This document shows, one piece after another, positions 1 to 6,811 of a stretch of DNA of 7,566 bases. The first letter of the stretch is position 1. Every line of letters starts with the position of its first letter. Below the pieces are notes generated by a model. That model did no database searches and had not been told where the DNA came from. It was given only the letters and a program-made list of their open reading frames with translations. The stretch comes from Bacteroidota bacterium (GTDB taxonomy: Bacteria > Bacteroidota > Ignavibacteria > Tepidaquicellales > Tepidaquicellaceae): contig DOWN01000067.1 in NCBI GenBank assembly GCA_003519545.1, positions 1-7,566 of the forward strand, given 5' to 3'. The position numbers and the translations under genes were made by a program.

Positions 1-1
1 A

Positions 2-3000
2 ATTTTAAAAAATCTTTTAAAAGAAAGAATATTAATTCTCGATGGTGCTATGGGCACTATGATTCAAAGGCATAATCTTTCTGAAGAACAATTCAGAGGA
101 GAACGATTCAAAAACTTTGAACATACTTTGAAAGGTGATAATGATTTACTATCAATCACTCAGCCGGAAATTATTAAATCAATTCACAGAGAATATTTAG
201 ATGCAGGAGCGGATATAATTGAAACTAATACTTTTAATTCAACTTCTTTTTCTCAGGCAGATTATAAACTTGAAGACCTCGTTTATGAATTAAATTTTGA
301 ATCTGCAAAAATTGCGAAAGAAGTTACGGATGAATACAATTTAAAATTTCCTGATAAGCCGAGATTCGTCGCAGGTGCTATGGGTCCAATGAATAAAGCA
401 CTTTCACTTTCTCCTGATGTTAACGATCCCGGATTCAGAGCAGTGACTTTTGATGAAGTTATGAATTCTTATTATGAAGCAGTTTCAGGTCTTGTTGAAG
501 GTGGTGTGGATATTTTACTTGTTGAAACTGTTTTTGATACACTTAATTGTAAAGCGGCTCTTTTTGCGATTCAAAAATATTTTAATGAAAAAAATGTTAA
601 GTTACCGGTGATGGTTTCAGGAACTATTACTGATGATAGCGGAAGAACACTTTCCGGTCAAACTGCCGAAGCATTTTTATATTCAGTTACTCACTTAGAT
701 ATTCTTTCTATCGGTTTCAACTGTGCATTAGGTGCAAATAAACTCAGACCGCATATATCTGATTTATCTGAAAAGTCTGAACTTTTTATTACTGCATATC
801 CAAACGCAGGATTACCGAATGAGTTTGGTCAGTATGATGAAACTCCAGAATCAACTGCGCATCAAATTGAAGAATTTTTAAAAGAGGGACTTCTTAATAT
901 GGTTGGTGGTTGTTGTGGTACTACACCGGAACATATTAAAGCAATTGCGGAAGTTGCAAAAAAATATAAACCAAGAGTTGCTCCTAAATTAAAAAAATAT
1001 CCTCACTATAGCGGACTTGAACCTCTTGCTGTTTATGACGGAAGTAATTTTATTAATATTGGTGAGAGAACTAACATTACAGGTTCTGCAAAATTTAAAA
1101 AATTAATTATTTCGGGAAATTTTGAAGAAGCTCTCTCTATAGCTAAACAACAGGTGGAAAATGGTGCTCAGATAATTGATATAAATATGGATGAGGGAAT
1201 GATAGACTCCGAAGAAGTAATGACAAAATTTTTAAACTTAATTGCCTCAGAGCCGGACATTGCTAAAGTTCCAATTATGATTGACTCATCCAAGTGGTCA
1301 GTTATCGAAGCAGGATTAAAATGTATTCAAGGAAAAGGAATCGTTAACTCTATTTCTCTTAAAGAAGGAGAAGAAAAATTTATTGAGAGTGCGTTAAAAG
1401 TTAAAATGTATGGTGCCGCTGTAATTGTAATGGCATTTGATGAAAAAGGTCAGGCAGATACTTATGAAAGAAGAATTGAAATTTGTAAAAGGGCTTATGA
1501 TATATTAGTAAAAAAAGTTGGCTTTCAGCCGGAAGATATAATCTTTGATCCGAATATCTTAACTGTTGCTACGGGAATTGATGAGCATAATAATTATGCA
1601 GTTGATTTCATTAATGCAACTAAATGGATTAAAGAAAACTTGCCTTCCGCAAGAGTTAGCGGAGGTGTAAGTAATATTTCTTTTTCATTCAGAGGCAATG
1701 ATTATGTAAGGGAAGCAATGCACTCCGCTTTTCTATACCATGCAATAAAAGCCGGACTGGATATGGGTATTGTTAATGCAGGTATGATAGAAATTTATGA
1801 AAACATTCCGAAAGATTTATTGGAATACGTTGAAGATGTATTGTTAAACAGAAGACCTGATGCGACAGAGAGACTTGTAGAGTTTGCCGAGAAAGTGAAA
1901 GCAAAAGGAAAAGAGAAAGTTGTTGAAAACGAGTGGAGAAATGAAACTGTTGAAAAAAGACTTGAACATGCTATTGTAAAAGGGATAGTTGAATTTATAG
2001 ATCAGGACATTGAAGAAGCAAGAGTTAAATATGAAAGACCATTGAAAGTAATTGAAGGTCCTCTTATGGACGCGATGAATATTGTAGGTGATTTATTCGG
2101 ACAGGGGAAAATGTTTCTTCCTCAAGTTGTAAAATCTGCTAGAGTTATGAAAAAAGCAGTGGCATATCTTACTCCTTTTATTGAAGCAGAAAAAACTGCC
2201 GACTCTAAACCTAAAGGTAAGATATTAATGGCTACGGTTAAAGGTGATGTCCACGATATCGGAAAAAATATTGTAGGTGTTGTATTGGGATGTAATAATT
2301 ATGAAATTGTTGATTTAGGTGTTATGGTTCCTTCTGAAAAAATACTTGAAGCAGCAAGAACTGAAAAAGTTGATATTATCGGATTAAGCGGATTGATTAC
2401 TCCGTCTCTTGATGAAATGGTGCATGTTGCTAAAGAAATGGATAGGGAAGGATTTCATCTACCTCTATTAATTGGAGGTGCAACAACTTCTAAAGTGCAT
2501 ACGGCAGTAAAAATTGAACAGAACTATAAAGGTGGTCCTGCTATCCATGTGCTTGATGCTTCAAGATCTGTGCCCGTTGTTAACAGTCTATTAAGTGATA
2601 ATAAAGAAAAATTTGTTCATTCTATAAAACAGGAATATGAAAATTTAAGAAATCATCACGCTAAAAATAAAACAGAAAAAAATCTAATCAGTTATAATGA
2701 AGCGGTTAAAAATAAACTTCAGATTGAATGGGAAAGTTACAATCCTCCTAAGCCTCAATTTACCGGAATAAAAGTTTTTGATGATTATTCATTGGAAGAA
2801 ATTTCTGAATTCATTGACTGGACACCATTTTTCAGAACTTGGGAACTTGCAGGAAAATATCCTGAAATATTAACTGATAAAATTGTAGGTGAACAAGCAA
2901 CAAATTTATTTTTGGATGCGAAAAATATGTTAAAAAAATTAATTGATGAAAAATGGCTTACTGCGAAAGGTGTCGTTGGTATATGGAGAGCAAATTCAGT

Positions 3001-3658
3001 TGGAGATGATATTGAGTTATATTCTGATATAGAAGGATTGAAATTAATAAATAAGTTTCATACTTTAAGACAACAAAATAAAAAAGTAAAGTCTCAGCCT
3101 AATTTAGCACTTGCAGATTTTATTGCACCGAAAGATTCCAAACTTGAAGATTATATCGGTGGCTTTGCAGTAACTGCAGGTCATGGAATTGAAAAGAAAT
3201 TAGCCGAGTTTGATGCAGACAAAGACGATTATAATTCTATTTTATTAAAGTCACTTGCTGATAGACTTGCTGAGGCATTTGCAGAACTTATGCATAAAAA
3301 AATCAGAACTGAAATCTGGGGTTACGAAAAAAATGAATCTTTAACTAACGAAGATTTAATTGCTGAGAAATACAGAGGTATCAGACCGGCTCCCGGATAT
3401 CCTGCATGTCCTGATCATACTGAAAAATGGATACTTTTTGATTTATTGAATGCCGAGAAAAATGCCGGCATAAAATTAACAGAATCTTTGGCAATGTATC
3501 CTGCTTCTTCTGTGAGCGGATTATATTTCTCACATCCTGAATCGAAATATTTCGGACTCGGTAAAATAAATAAAGATCAGATAGAAGAATATGCGAAACG
3601 TAAAAATATGGAAGTAAATGAAATTGAAAAATGGCTTTCTCCAAACTTAATATATTAA
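2..3658 (+). CDS. metH: Cobalamin-dependent methionine synthase (5' end outside the window)
   Basis: Transfers a methyl group from 5-methyltetrahydrofolate through cobalamin to homocysteine, giving methionine and tetrahydrofolate in the cytoplasm. Residues are numbered from the ATG at 50. The frame is open to the left edge and already reads as MetH (KERILILDGAMGTM), so that ATG is internal; by comparison with E. coli MetH only about six codons are missing. Domains in order: homocysteine-binding barrel (about 1-310) with zinc ligands C225 and the C288/C289 pair in GGCCGTT; pterin-binding barrel (about 330-620, NIGERTNITGS, then INMDEGMIDSEE); cobalamin cap and Rossmann domains (about 630-860) with the DVHDIG motif, H735 being the lower cobalt ligand; C-terminal SAM-binding reactivation domain (about 880-1202) with RPAPGYPACPDHTEK. 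All four modules and key residues are intact and the length is normal. Any upstream control, such as a cobalamin riboswitch, lies outside the window. Confidence 0.98.
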   Translation: MLKNLLKERILILDGAMGTMIQRHNLSEEQFRGERFKNFEHTLKGDNDLLSITQPEIIKSIHREYLDAGADIIETNTFNSTSFSQADYKLEDLVYELNFESAKIAKEVTDEYNLKFPDKPRFVAGAMGPMNKALSLSPDVNDPGFRAVTFDEVMNSYYEAVSGLVEGGVDILLVETVFDTLNCKAALFAIQKYFNEKNVKLPVMVSGTITDDSGRTLSGQTAEAFLYSVTHLDILSIGFNCALGANKLRPHISDLSEKSELFITAYPNAGLPNEFGQYDETPESTAHQIEEFLKEGLLNMVGGCCGTTPEHIKAIAEVAKKYKPRVAPKLKKYPHYSGLEPLAVYDGSNFINIGERTNITGSAKFKKLIISGNFEEALSIAKQQVENGAQIIDINMDEGMIDSEEVMTKFLNLIASEPDIAKVPIMIDSSKWSVIEAGLKCIQGKGIVNSISLKEGEEKFIESALKVKMYGAAVIVMAFDEKGQADTYERRIEICKRAYDILVKKVGFQPEDIIFDPNILTVATGIDEHNNYAVDFINATKWIKENLPSARVSGGVSNISFSFRGNDYVREAMHSAFLYHAIKAGLDMGIVNAGMIEIYENIPKDLLEYVEDVLLNRRPDATERLVEFAEKVKAKGKEKVVENEWRNETVEKRLEHAIVKGIVEFIDQDIEEARVKYERPLKVIEGPLMDAMNIVGDLFGQGKMFLPQVVKSARVMKKAVAYLTPFIEAEKTADSKPKGKILMATVKGDVHDIGKNIVGVVLGCNNYEIVDLGVMVPSEKILEAARTEKVDIIGLSGLITPSLDEMVHVAKEMDREGFHLPLLIGGATTSKVHTAVKIEQNYKGGPAIHVLDASRSVPVVNSLLSDNKEKFVHSIKQEYENLRNHHAKNKTEKNLISYNEAVKNKLQIEWESYNPPKPQFTGIKVFDDYSLEEISEFIDWTPFFRTWELAGKYPEILTDKIVGEQATNLFLDAKNMLKKLIDEKWLTAKGVVGIWRANSVGDDIELYSDIEGLKLINKFHTLRQQNKKVKSQPNLALADFIAPKDSKLEDYIGGFAVTAGHGIEKKLAEFDADKDDYNSILLKSLADRLAEAFAELMHKKIRTEIWGYEKNESLTNEDLIAEKYRGIRPAPGYPACPDHTEKWILFDLLNAEKNAGIKLTESLAMYPASSVSGLYFSHPESKYFGLGKINKDQIEEYAKRKNMEVNEIEKWLSPNLIY

Positions 3659-3659
3659 T

Positions 3660-4784
3660 ATGAAAAAGTTTTTGTTCATTTTAATTTTTGCGATTTATTT
3701 AACTCCGGTTAAAATCTACTCTAATGATGGTGTCTTTTTTATGAGAGGCAATCAATTGATTCCAATGTTTGAATCGGAAATTTCTCTTAAAAAAGAAGTT
3801 TTGACTATTGAACGAATTGATGATTACAAATTCAAAGTTAAAGTTGAATACGATTTATTTAATCCCGGTAATGAACGAACTATTGATGTAGGATTTGAAG
3901 CATTATCACCAAGCGGAGATGCTAATGGTACTCCTGTTAATGGGGCTCATCCTTATATATTTGAGTTTACCGTAAATATGAATGATGAGTCTGTTCCTTA
4001 TGAAGTTGCAATTGTTTCCGACAGTTTATATTATGTAAACGGAAAATTTATTTCTAAATCGGCTGCTCAGGTTATTTCAGAAATGGAAAATCCAAATGAA
4101 GTTGATTTTAACTATGTTTATCATTTTAAAGCACCTTTTAAAAAAGGATCAAATAAAATAATTCATACATACATTTTCAATTCATCCACTTCAACAGATT
4201 CACATTACAGTCTTGAATATGTATTAACAGCCGCTAACAGATGGGCTAACAGACAAATTGATGATTTTACTCTCAACTTAAAACTAAATCAATTCTCTGA
4301 TGTAATTATAAACAGTTCTTTTTTTGATAATGCTTCAGATTGGAAAATTAAAGGTAAAGGTAAATATGTTAATGTAGGTGAAAATTATTTGGGATATTTA
4401 GGCAAAGACAATTTTAGATTCTATTCGCAGACTGGTGAATTAATCTTTAAAAAAATTAATTTTAAACCTGCGGGTGAATTATTTATTTATTCACCGCCTT
4501 ATTATGCTTATGACCATTCAGATGAATTCGATTATAGATCAGGTTATCTGCCATATTCTATTGAATTTTATGACCGTTTGCAATCAGCCATAGACAATGA
4601 ATCTTTGGAAGTGTTAAAAAATTTCCCTTATGCACTTAGAGGAATGAAATTCAACAATAAAAATGTCAAAGATTTTTATTCACAACTTGACTGGTATATG
4701 CCGGAGGATGGTTTAACACCTGAAAAAATAAAATTAACTGAAAATGAACAAAACTGGATAAAAAATTTATCCGTTAAAAATTAA
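3660..4784 (+). CDS. Secreted protein with DUF4424-like body and C-terminal YARHG-like domain
   Basis: Function unknown. The 374-residue protein starts with a classic Sec signal peptide (MKK, hydrophobic core to about residue 18, likely cleavage after IYS near residue 21). There is no lipobox cysteine, so a periplasmic or exported soluble protein is expected. Residues about 22-270 resemble the DUF4424 family: a beta-rich start (NDGVFFMRGNQLIP), a surface-protein-like first half, then the characteristic stretch LEYVLTAANRWANRQIDDF at 185-203. Residues about 318-370 resemble a YARHG domain, with YALRGMKF at 324-331 in place of the name-giving motif and the conserved DWY at 344-346. Both assignments are by recalled family patterns. 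The ATG lies one base after the metH stop with no Shine-Dalgarno, implying co-transcription or translational coupling. A role in methionine metabolism is not indicated; the pairing may be incidental. Confidence 0.8.
   Translation: MKKFLFILIFAIYLTPVKIYSNDGVFFMRGNQLIPMFESEISLKKEVLTIERIDDYKFKVKVEYDLFNPGNERTIDVGFEALSPSGDANGTPVNGAHPYIFEFTVNMNDESVPYEVAIVSDSLYYVNGKFISKSAAQVISEMENPNEVDFNYVYHFKAPFKKGSNKIIHTYIFNSSTSTDSHYSLEYVLTAANRWANRQIDDFTLNLKLNQFSDVIINSSFFDNASDWKIKGKGKYVNVGENYLGYLGKDNFRFYSQTGELIFKKINFKPAGELFIYSPPYYAYDHSDEFDYRSGYLPYSIEFYDRLQSAIDNESLEVLKNFPYALRGMKFNNKNVKDFYSQLDWYMPEDGLTPEKIKLTENEQNWIKNLSVKN
4756..4772 (+). terminator. Weak hairpin at the 3' end of the YARHG gene
   Basis: A perfect 7-bp inverted repeat, GGATAAA-AAA-TTTATCC, lies inside the last codons of the secreted-protein gene. 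The stem has only two G-C pairs and the loop is three bases. No T-run follows directly; the nearest is TTTTT at 4795-4799. It could attenuate transcription before the promoter-like region, but could equally be chance in AT-rich DNA. Confidence 0.2.
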
Positions 4785-4806
4785 TAACATATTATTTTTG
4801 GTTGAA

Positions 4807-4837
4807 TTGTAAATTTAGGATTTTTAAATTAACTTTT
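4807..4837 (+). promoter_or_regulatory. Candidate Bacteroidota-type promoter for the sensor-protein operon
   Basis: Bacteroidota primary promoters have a TTG-type -33 element and a -7 element of the form TAnnTTTG about 19-21 bases apart. Here TTG at 4807-4809 is followed after 20 bases by TAACTTTT at 4830-4837, seven of eight positions matching. This would place the transcript start close to 4843, just ahead of the start region of the sensor gene. An exact TAnnTTTG match (TATTTTTG) also lies at 4793-4800 but lacks a good -33 partner. Such AT-rich motifs arise easily by chance and the host group is itself inferred. Confidence 0.3.
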
Positions 4838-4859
4838 TTATTACAAAACAATATGACTG

Positions 4860-6035
4860 TTGTTAAAAAATAAAAAATCATCAAATATAATTAAGCCTTC
4901 TTTAAAAAAAGAAAAGTTAAAGAAAACAAGAGTCAAAAAAACTCCCGCTAAAACAAAACTATCTCATAATTTAGAATCAAAATCCATTAAACCTAAAAGT
5001 GTATTCAAAAATCAGTATAATATTTTATTGGATTTATTGAATAATACTTCGCTTGGTGTTATTGAATGGGACAAGAATTCAAAAGTAATTTACTGGAATA
5101 AACAGGCAGAAAATATTTTCGGATGGAAATCTTCTGAATCGGTCGGAAAAAATATGAACAAAAAAATTATTCCGCAAGAAGATTTAAATTCAATGCTGGA
5201 AAATGTCAATTTACTTTTGCAAAGTAAAATCAAGACAAACACCAATGAATCGAGAAATTTAACAAAGAATAATAAAATTATATTTTGCAGATGGTTCAAT
5301 TCAATCACAAGAAATAAAAAAGGTGAAGCCCAGTCAGTTCTGTCTCTCGTTCAGGATATAACTGTTCATAAGTTTTCTGAAGTTGAAAAAGAAAAAGCAA
5401 TATACGATTTAAACGAAAGAGTTAAAGAATTAACATTACTTAATAAAGTAAGCACAATATTGCAGGATACAGAAACTGAACTTAGTAAAATATTCGGTAA
5501 AATATTATCGGTAATTCCTGAGGGTTGGCAATATCCGGAAATAACAGAGTGCAGAATTTTATTTGAAGATAAAATTTATAAATCATCAAATTATCTTGAT
5601 AACTCCGAATGGAAACAATCTTGTGAATTTAAAATTTCATCGGGAAAAATTTTTAAACTGGAAATAATTTATACATCTCAAAAACCTAATGAATCCGAAG
5701 GACCTTTTTTAAAAGAAGAAAGAAACTTGCTTAATCTTATTTGTTCTATGATTAAATCTTATCTTGATAATAGACAATCAGATGATGAGAGAAAACGTTT
5801 GCTTAATGATTTAATTCAAAGAAATATATCTCTGGAAAAATTTGCATTTGTTGTTTCACATAATTTACGTGCTCCTATGGCAAATGTATTGAGTATTTCT
5901 AAACTATTAATGGATAATGAAATTGATTATAATGTTAAGAATGACTTGTTAAACGATTTAAATACTTCTGCAGTAAAATTCGATTCAGTATTTAAATTTT
6001 TAATTTCTCTGCTTGAAACAAATGAAAAGACCTGA
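4860..6035 (+). CDS. PAS / GAF-like / HisKA sensor protein lacking the kinase ATPase domain
   Basis: A 391-residue cytoplasmic protein without signal peptide or membrane segments. Residues 1-50 are a lysine-rich basic tail. Residues about 52-172 form a PAS domain (LGVIEWDKNSKVIYWNKQAE, then NIFGW, ending in VQDITVHK). Residues about 180-305 match a GAF-like sensor module that I recall from other signalling proteins: NERVKELTLLN, EGWQYPEIT at 221-229, and EGPFLKEER at 280-288. Residues about 322-385 are a HisKA dimerisation domain with the H-box FVVSHNLRAP, H334 being the predicted phosphoacceptor. The chain ends after the second HisKA helix: no N, G1 or G2 box of HATPase_c is present here or in the following reading frames. 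It therefore cannot autophosphorylate alone; it may be a remnant, or a dimerisation or phosphotransfer partner of another kinase. The start is problematic: TTG at 4860 (or CTG at 4857) follows an in-frame stop at 4854, and the first in-frame ATG is at 5154, inside PAS. Confidence 0.85.
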   Translation: MLKNKKSSNIIKPSLKKEKLKKTRVKKTPAKTKLSHNLESKSIKPKSVFKNQYNILLDLLNNTSLGVIEWDKNSKVIYWNKQAENIFGWKSSESVGKNMNKKIIPQEDLNSMLENVNLLLQSKIKTNTNESRNLTKNNKIIFCRWFNSITRNKKGEAQSVLSLVQDITVHKFSEVEKEKAIYDLNERVKELTLLNKVSTILQDTETELSKIFGKILSVIPEGWQYPEITECRILFEDKIYKSSNYLDNSEWKQSCEFKISSGKIFKLEIIYTSQKPNESEGPFLKEERNLLNLICSMIKSYLDNRQSDDERKRLLNDLIQRNISLEKFAFVVSHNLRAPMANVLSISKLLMDNEIDYNVKNDLLNDLNTSAVKFDSVFKFLISLLETNEKT

Positions 6036-6321
6036 AAATTATTCTCATCCTTTGGTTGATTATCTTAAAATTCATAAAGAAAAAACAATTGCGGGTAATA
6101 AAGAATATTATGCCATACTTGAATTCAAAAATGAAAAATTTATTCATCACGGCGGTGATACTTTTCCTGTAAAAGAAACATTCAGAACTGAAATTGGCGA
6201 AGACGAAGTAATCTCACTTTTAAAAAATTATTATAAAGATAAATGTGAAACTTTTGATATTAAAATTCCGGATACCGATCAAGAATGGGAAATATTTTTA
6301 AATAAAAATTTTTATCTATAA
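6022..6321 (+). CDS. Small hypothetical protein overlapping the sensor gene
   Basis: A 99-residue protein that I do not recognise. The ATG at 6022 is chosen over the TTG at 6013; an in-frame stop at 6001 excludes a longer start. It overlaps the last 14 bases of the sensor gene in another frame, and only four bases separate its stop from the next ATG, so it reads as the middle gene of a tight operon. The composition looks like a folded cytoplasmic protein: no signal peptide or membrane helix, mixed charged and aromatic residues, FIHHGGDTFPVKETF near residues 41-55, an EDEVISLLKNYYKD segment that is probably helical, and an aromatic C-terminus (NKNFYL). It is not a displaced ATPase domain of the upstream kinase, as it carries no nucleotide-binding boxes. 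Codon use and A+T content match its neighbours. Confidence 0.7.
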   Translation: MKRPENYSHPLVDYLKIHKEKTIAGNKEYYAILEFKNEKFIHHGGDTFPVKETFRTEIGEDEVISLLKNYYKDKCETFDIKIPDTDQEWEIFLNKNFYL

Positions 6322-6325
6322 TATT

Positions 6326-6793
6326 ATGTCAACAAAATCAGTATCAGTCAAAGACTATCTTACCTCATTACCTGAGGACAGACAAAAAATAATTTCTGAA
6401 ATCAGAGACGTTTTTTCAAAAAATCTCCCCAAAGGATTTGAAGAAACAATCAGTTACGGAATGATTGGATATGTAGTCCCTCATTCCATTTATCCGGACG
6501 GATATCACTGCGATCCAAAACTACCTCTTCCATTCATAAACATCGCATCTCAAAAAAATCATATAGCAATATATCATATGGCTATGTATGATGATAAATT
6601 AAGAAGTTGGTTTGAAACTGAATGGAAAAAATATTCGGATAAAAAATTAGATATCGGAAAGAGTTGTATAAAATTTAAAAAACCTAAAGATGTGCCTATA
6701 AAATTAATCGGGGAGTTAGCGAAAAAAATTAAACCTAAAGAGTGGATTGATTATTATGAATCGGTATTAAATACAACTAAGAAAAAAAAATAA
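6326..6793 (+). CDS. DUF1801 (YdhG-like) family protein
   Basis: A 155-residue cytoplasmic protein of the DUF1801 family, whose biochemical role is not established. The sequence follows the family pattern throughout: an N-terminal helical part (VKDYLTSLPEDRQKIISEIR), the signature SYGMIGYVVPHSIYPDGYHC at 43-62, a core strand with SQKNHIAIYHM at 75-85, and the late motif GKSCIKFKK at 111-119. Length is typical. The C-terminus is a lysine tail (KKKK) encoded by a run of nine adenines at 6782-6790, where slippage or sequencing error would change only the last residues. ATG at 6326 follows the small gene by four bases without a Shine-Dalgarno, consistent with coupled translation. The gene ends three bases before the stop of the convergent methyltransferase gene. 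Confidence 0.9.
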   Translation: MSTKSVSVKDYLTSLPEDRQKIISEIRDVFSKNLPKGFEETISYGMIGYVVPHSIYPDGYHCDPKLPLPFINIASQKNHIAIYHMAMYDDKLRSWFETEWKKYSDKKLDIGKSCIKFKKPKDVPIKLIGELAKKIKPKEWIDYYESVLNTTKKKK

Positions 6794-6811
6794 TTTTTAC
6801 TTCGCAGTAAA
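6782..6811 (-). terminator. Putative intrinsic terminator of the minus-strand methyltransferase gene
   Basis: Read on the minus strand, the last codons of the methyltransferase gene form TTTACT-GCGA-AGTAAA (6796-6811), a 6-bp stem with a GNRA-type tetraloop. Four bases (ATTA) follow, then a run of nine T (6790-6782). That T-run is the complement of the lysine-tail codons of the convergent DUF1801 gene. The stem has only one G-C pair, so efficiency is doubtful. On the plus strand the same hairpin has no T-run after it, so it would act in one direction only. Confidence 0.4.

Noticed and set aside
50..52. ATG at 50 as the start of metH
   Set aside because: The frame is open to the left edge and the upstream residues (KERILILDGA) are conserved MetH sequence, so the real start is outside the window.
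3381..3644. Minus-strand open frame of 87 codons inside metH
   Set aside because: It lies wholly within the conserved SAM-binding domain region of metH and its translation has no recognisable protein character.
5090..5308. Minus-strand open frame of 72 codons inside the sensor gene
   Set aside because: It is antisense to a well-supported PAS domain; its hydrophobic, phenylalanine-rich translation is what lysine-rich coding gives in reverse.
6013..6015. TTG at 6013 as the start of the small hypothetical protein
   Set aside because: An ATG lies three codons later at 6022 and gives a more conventional overlap; neither start has a Shine-Dalgarno to favour the longer form.
6036..6325. A frameshifted HATPase_c domain downstream of the sensor protein
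   Set aside because: I looked for N, G1 and G2 boxes in the frames after 6035 and found none; the only sizeable frame encodes the unrelated 99-residue protein.
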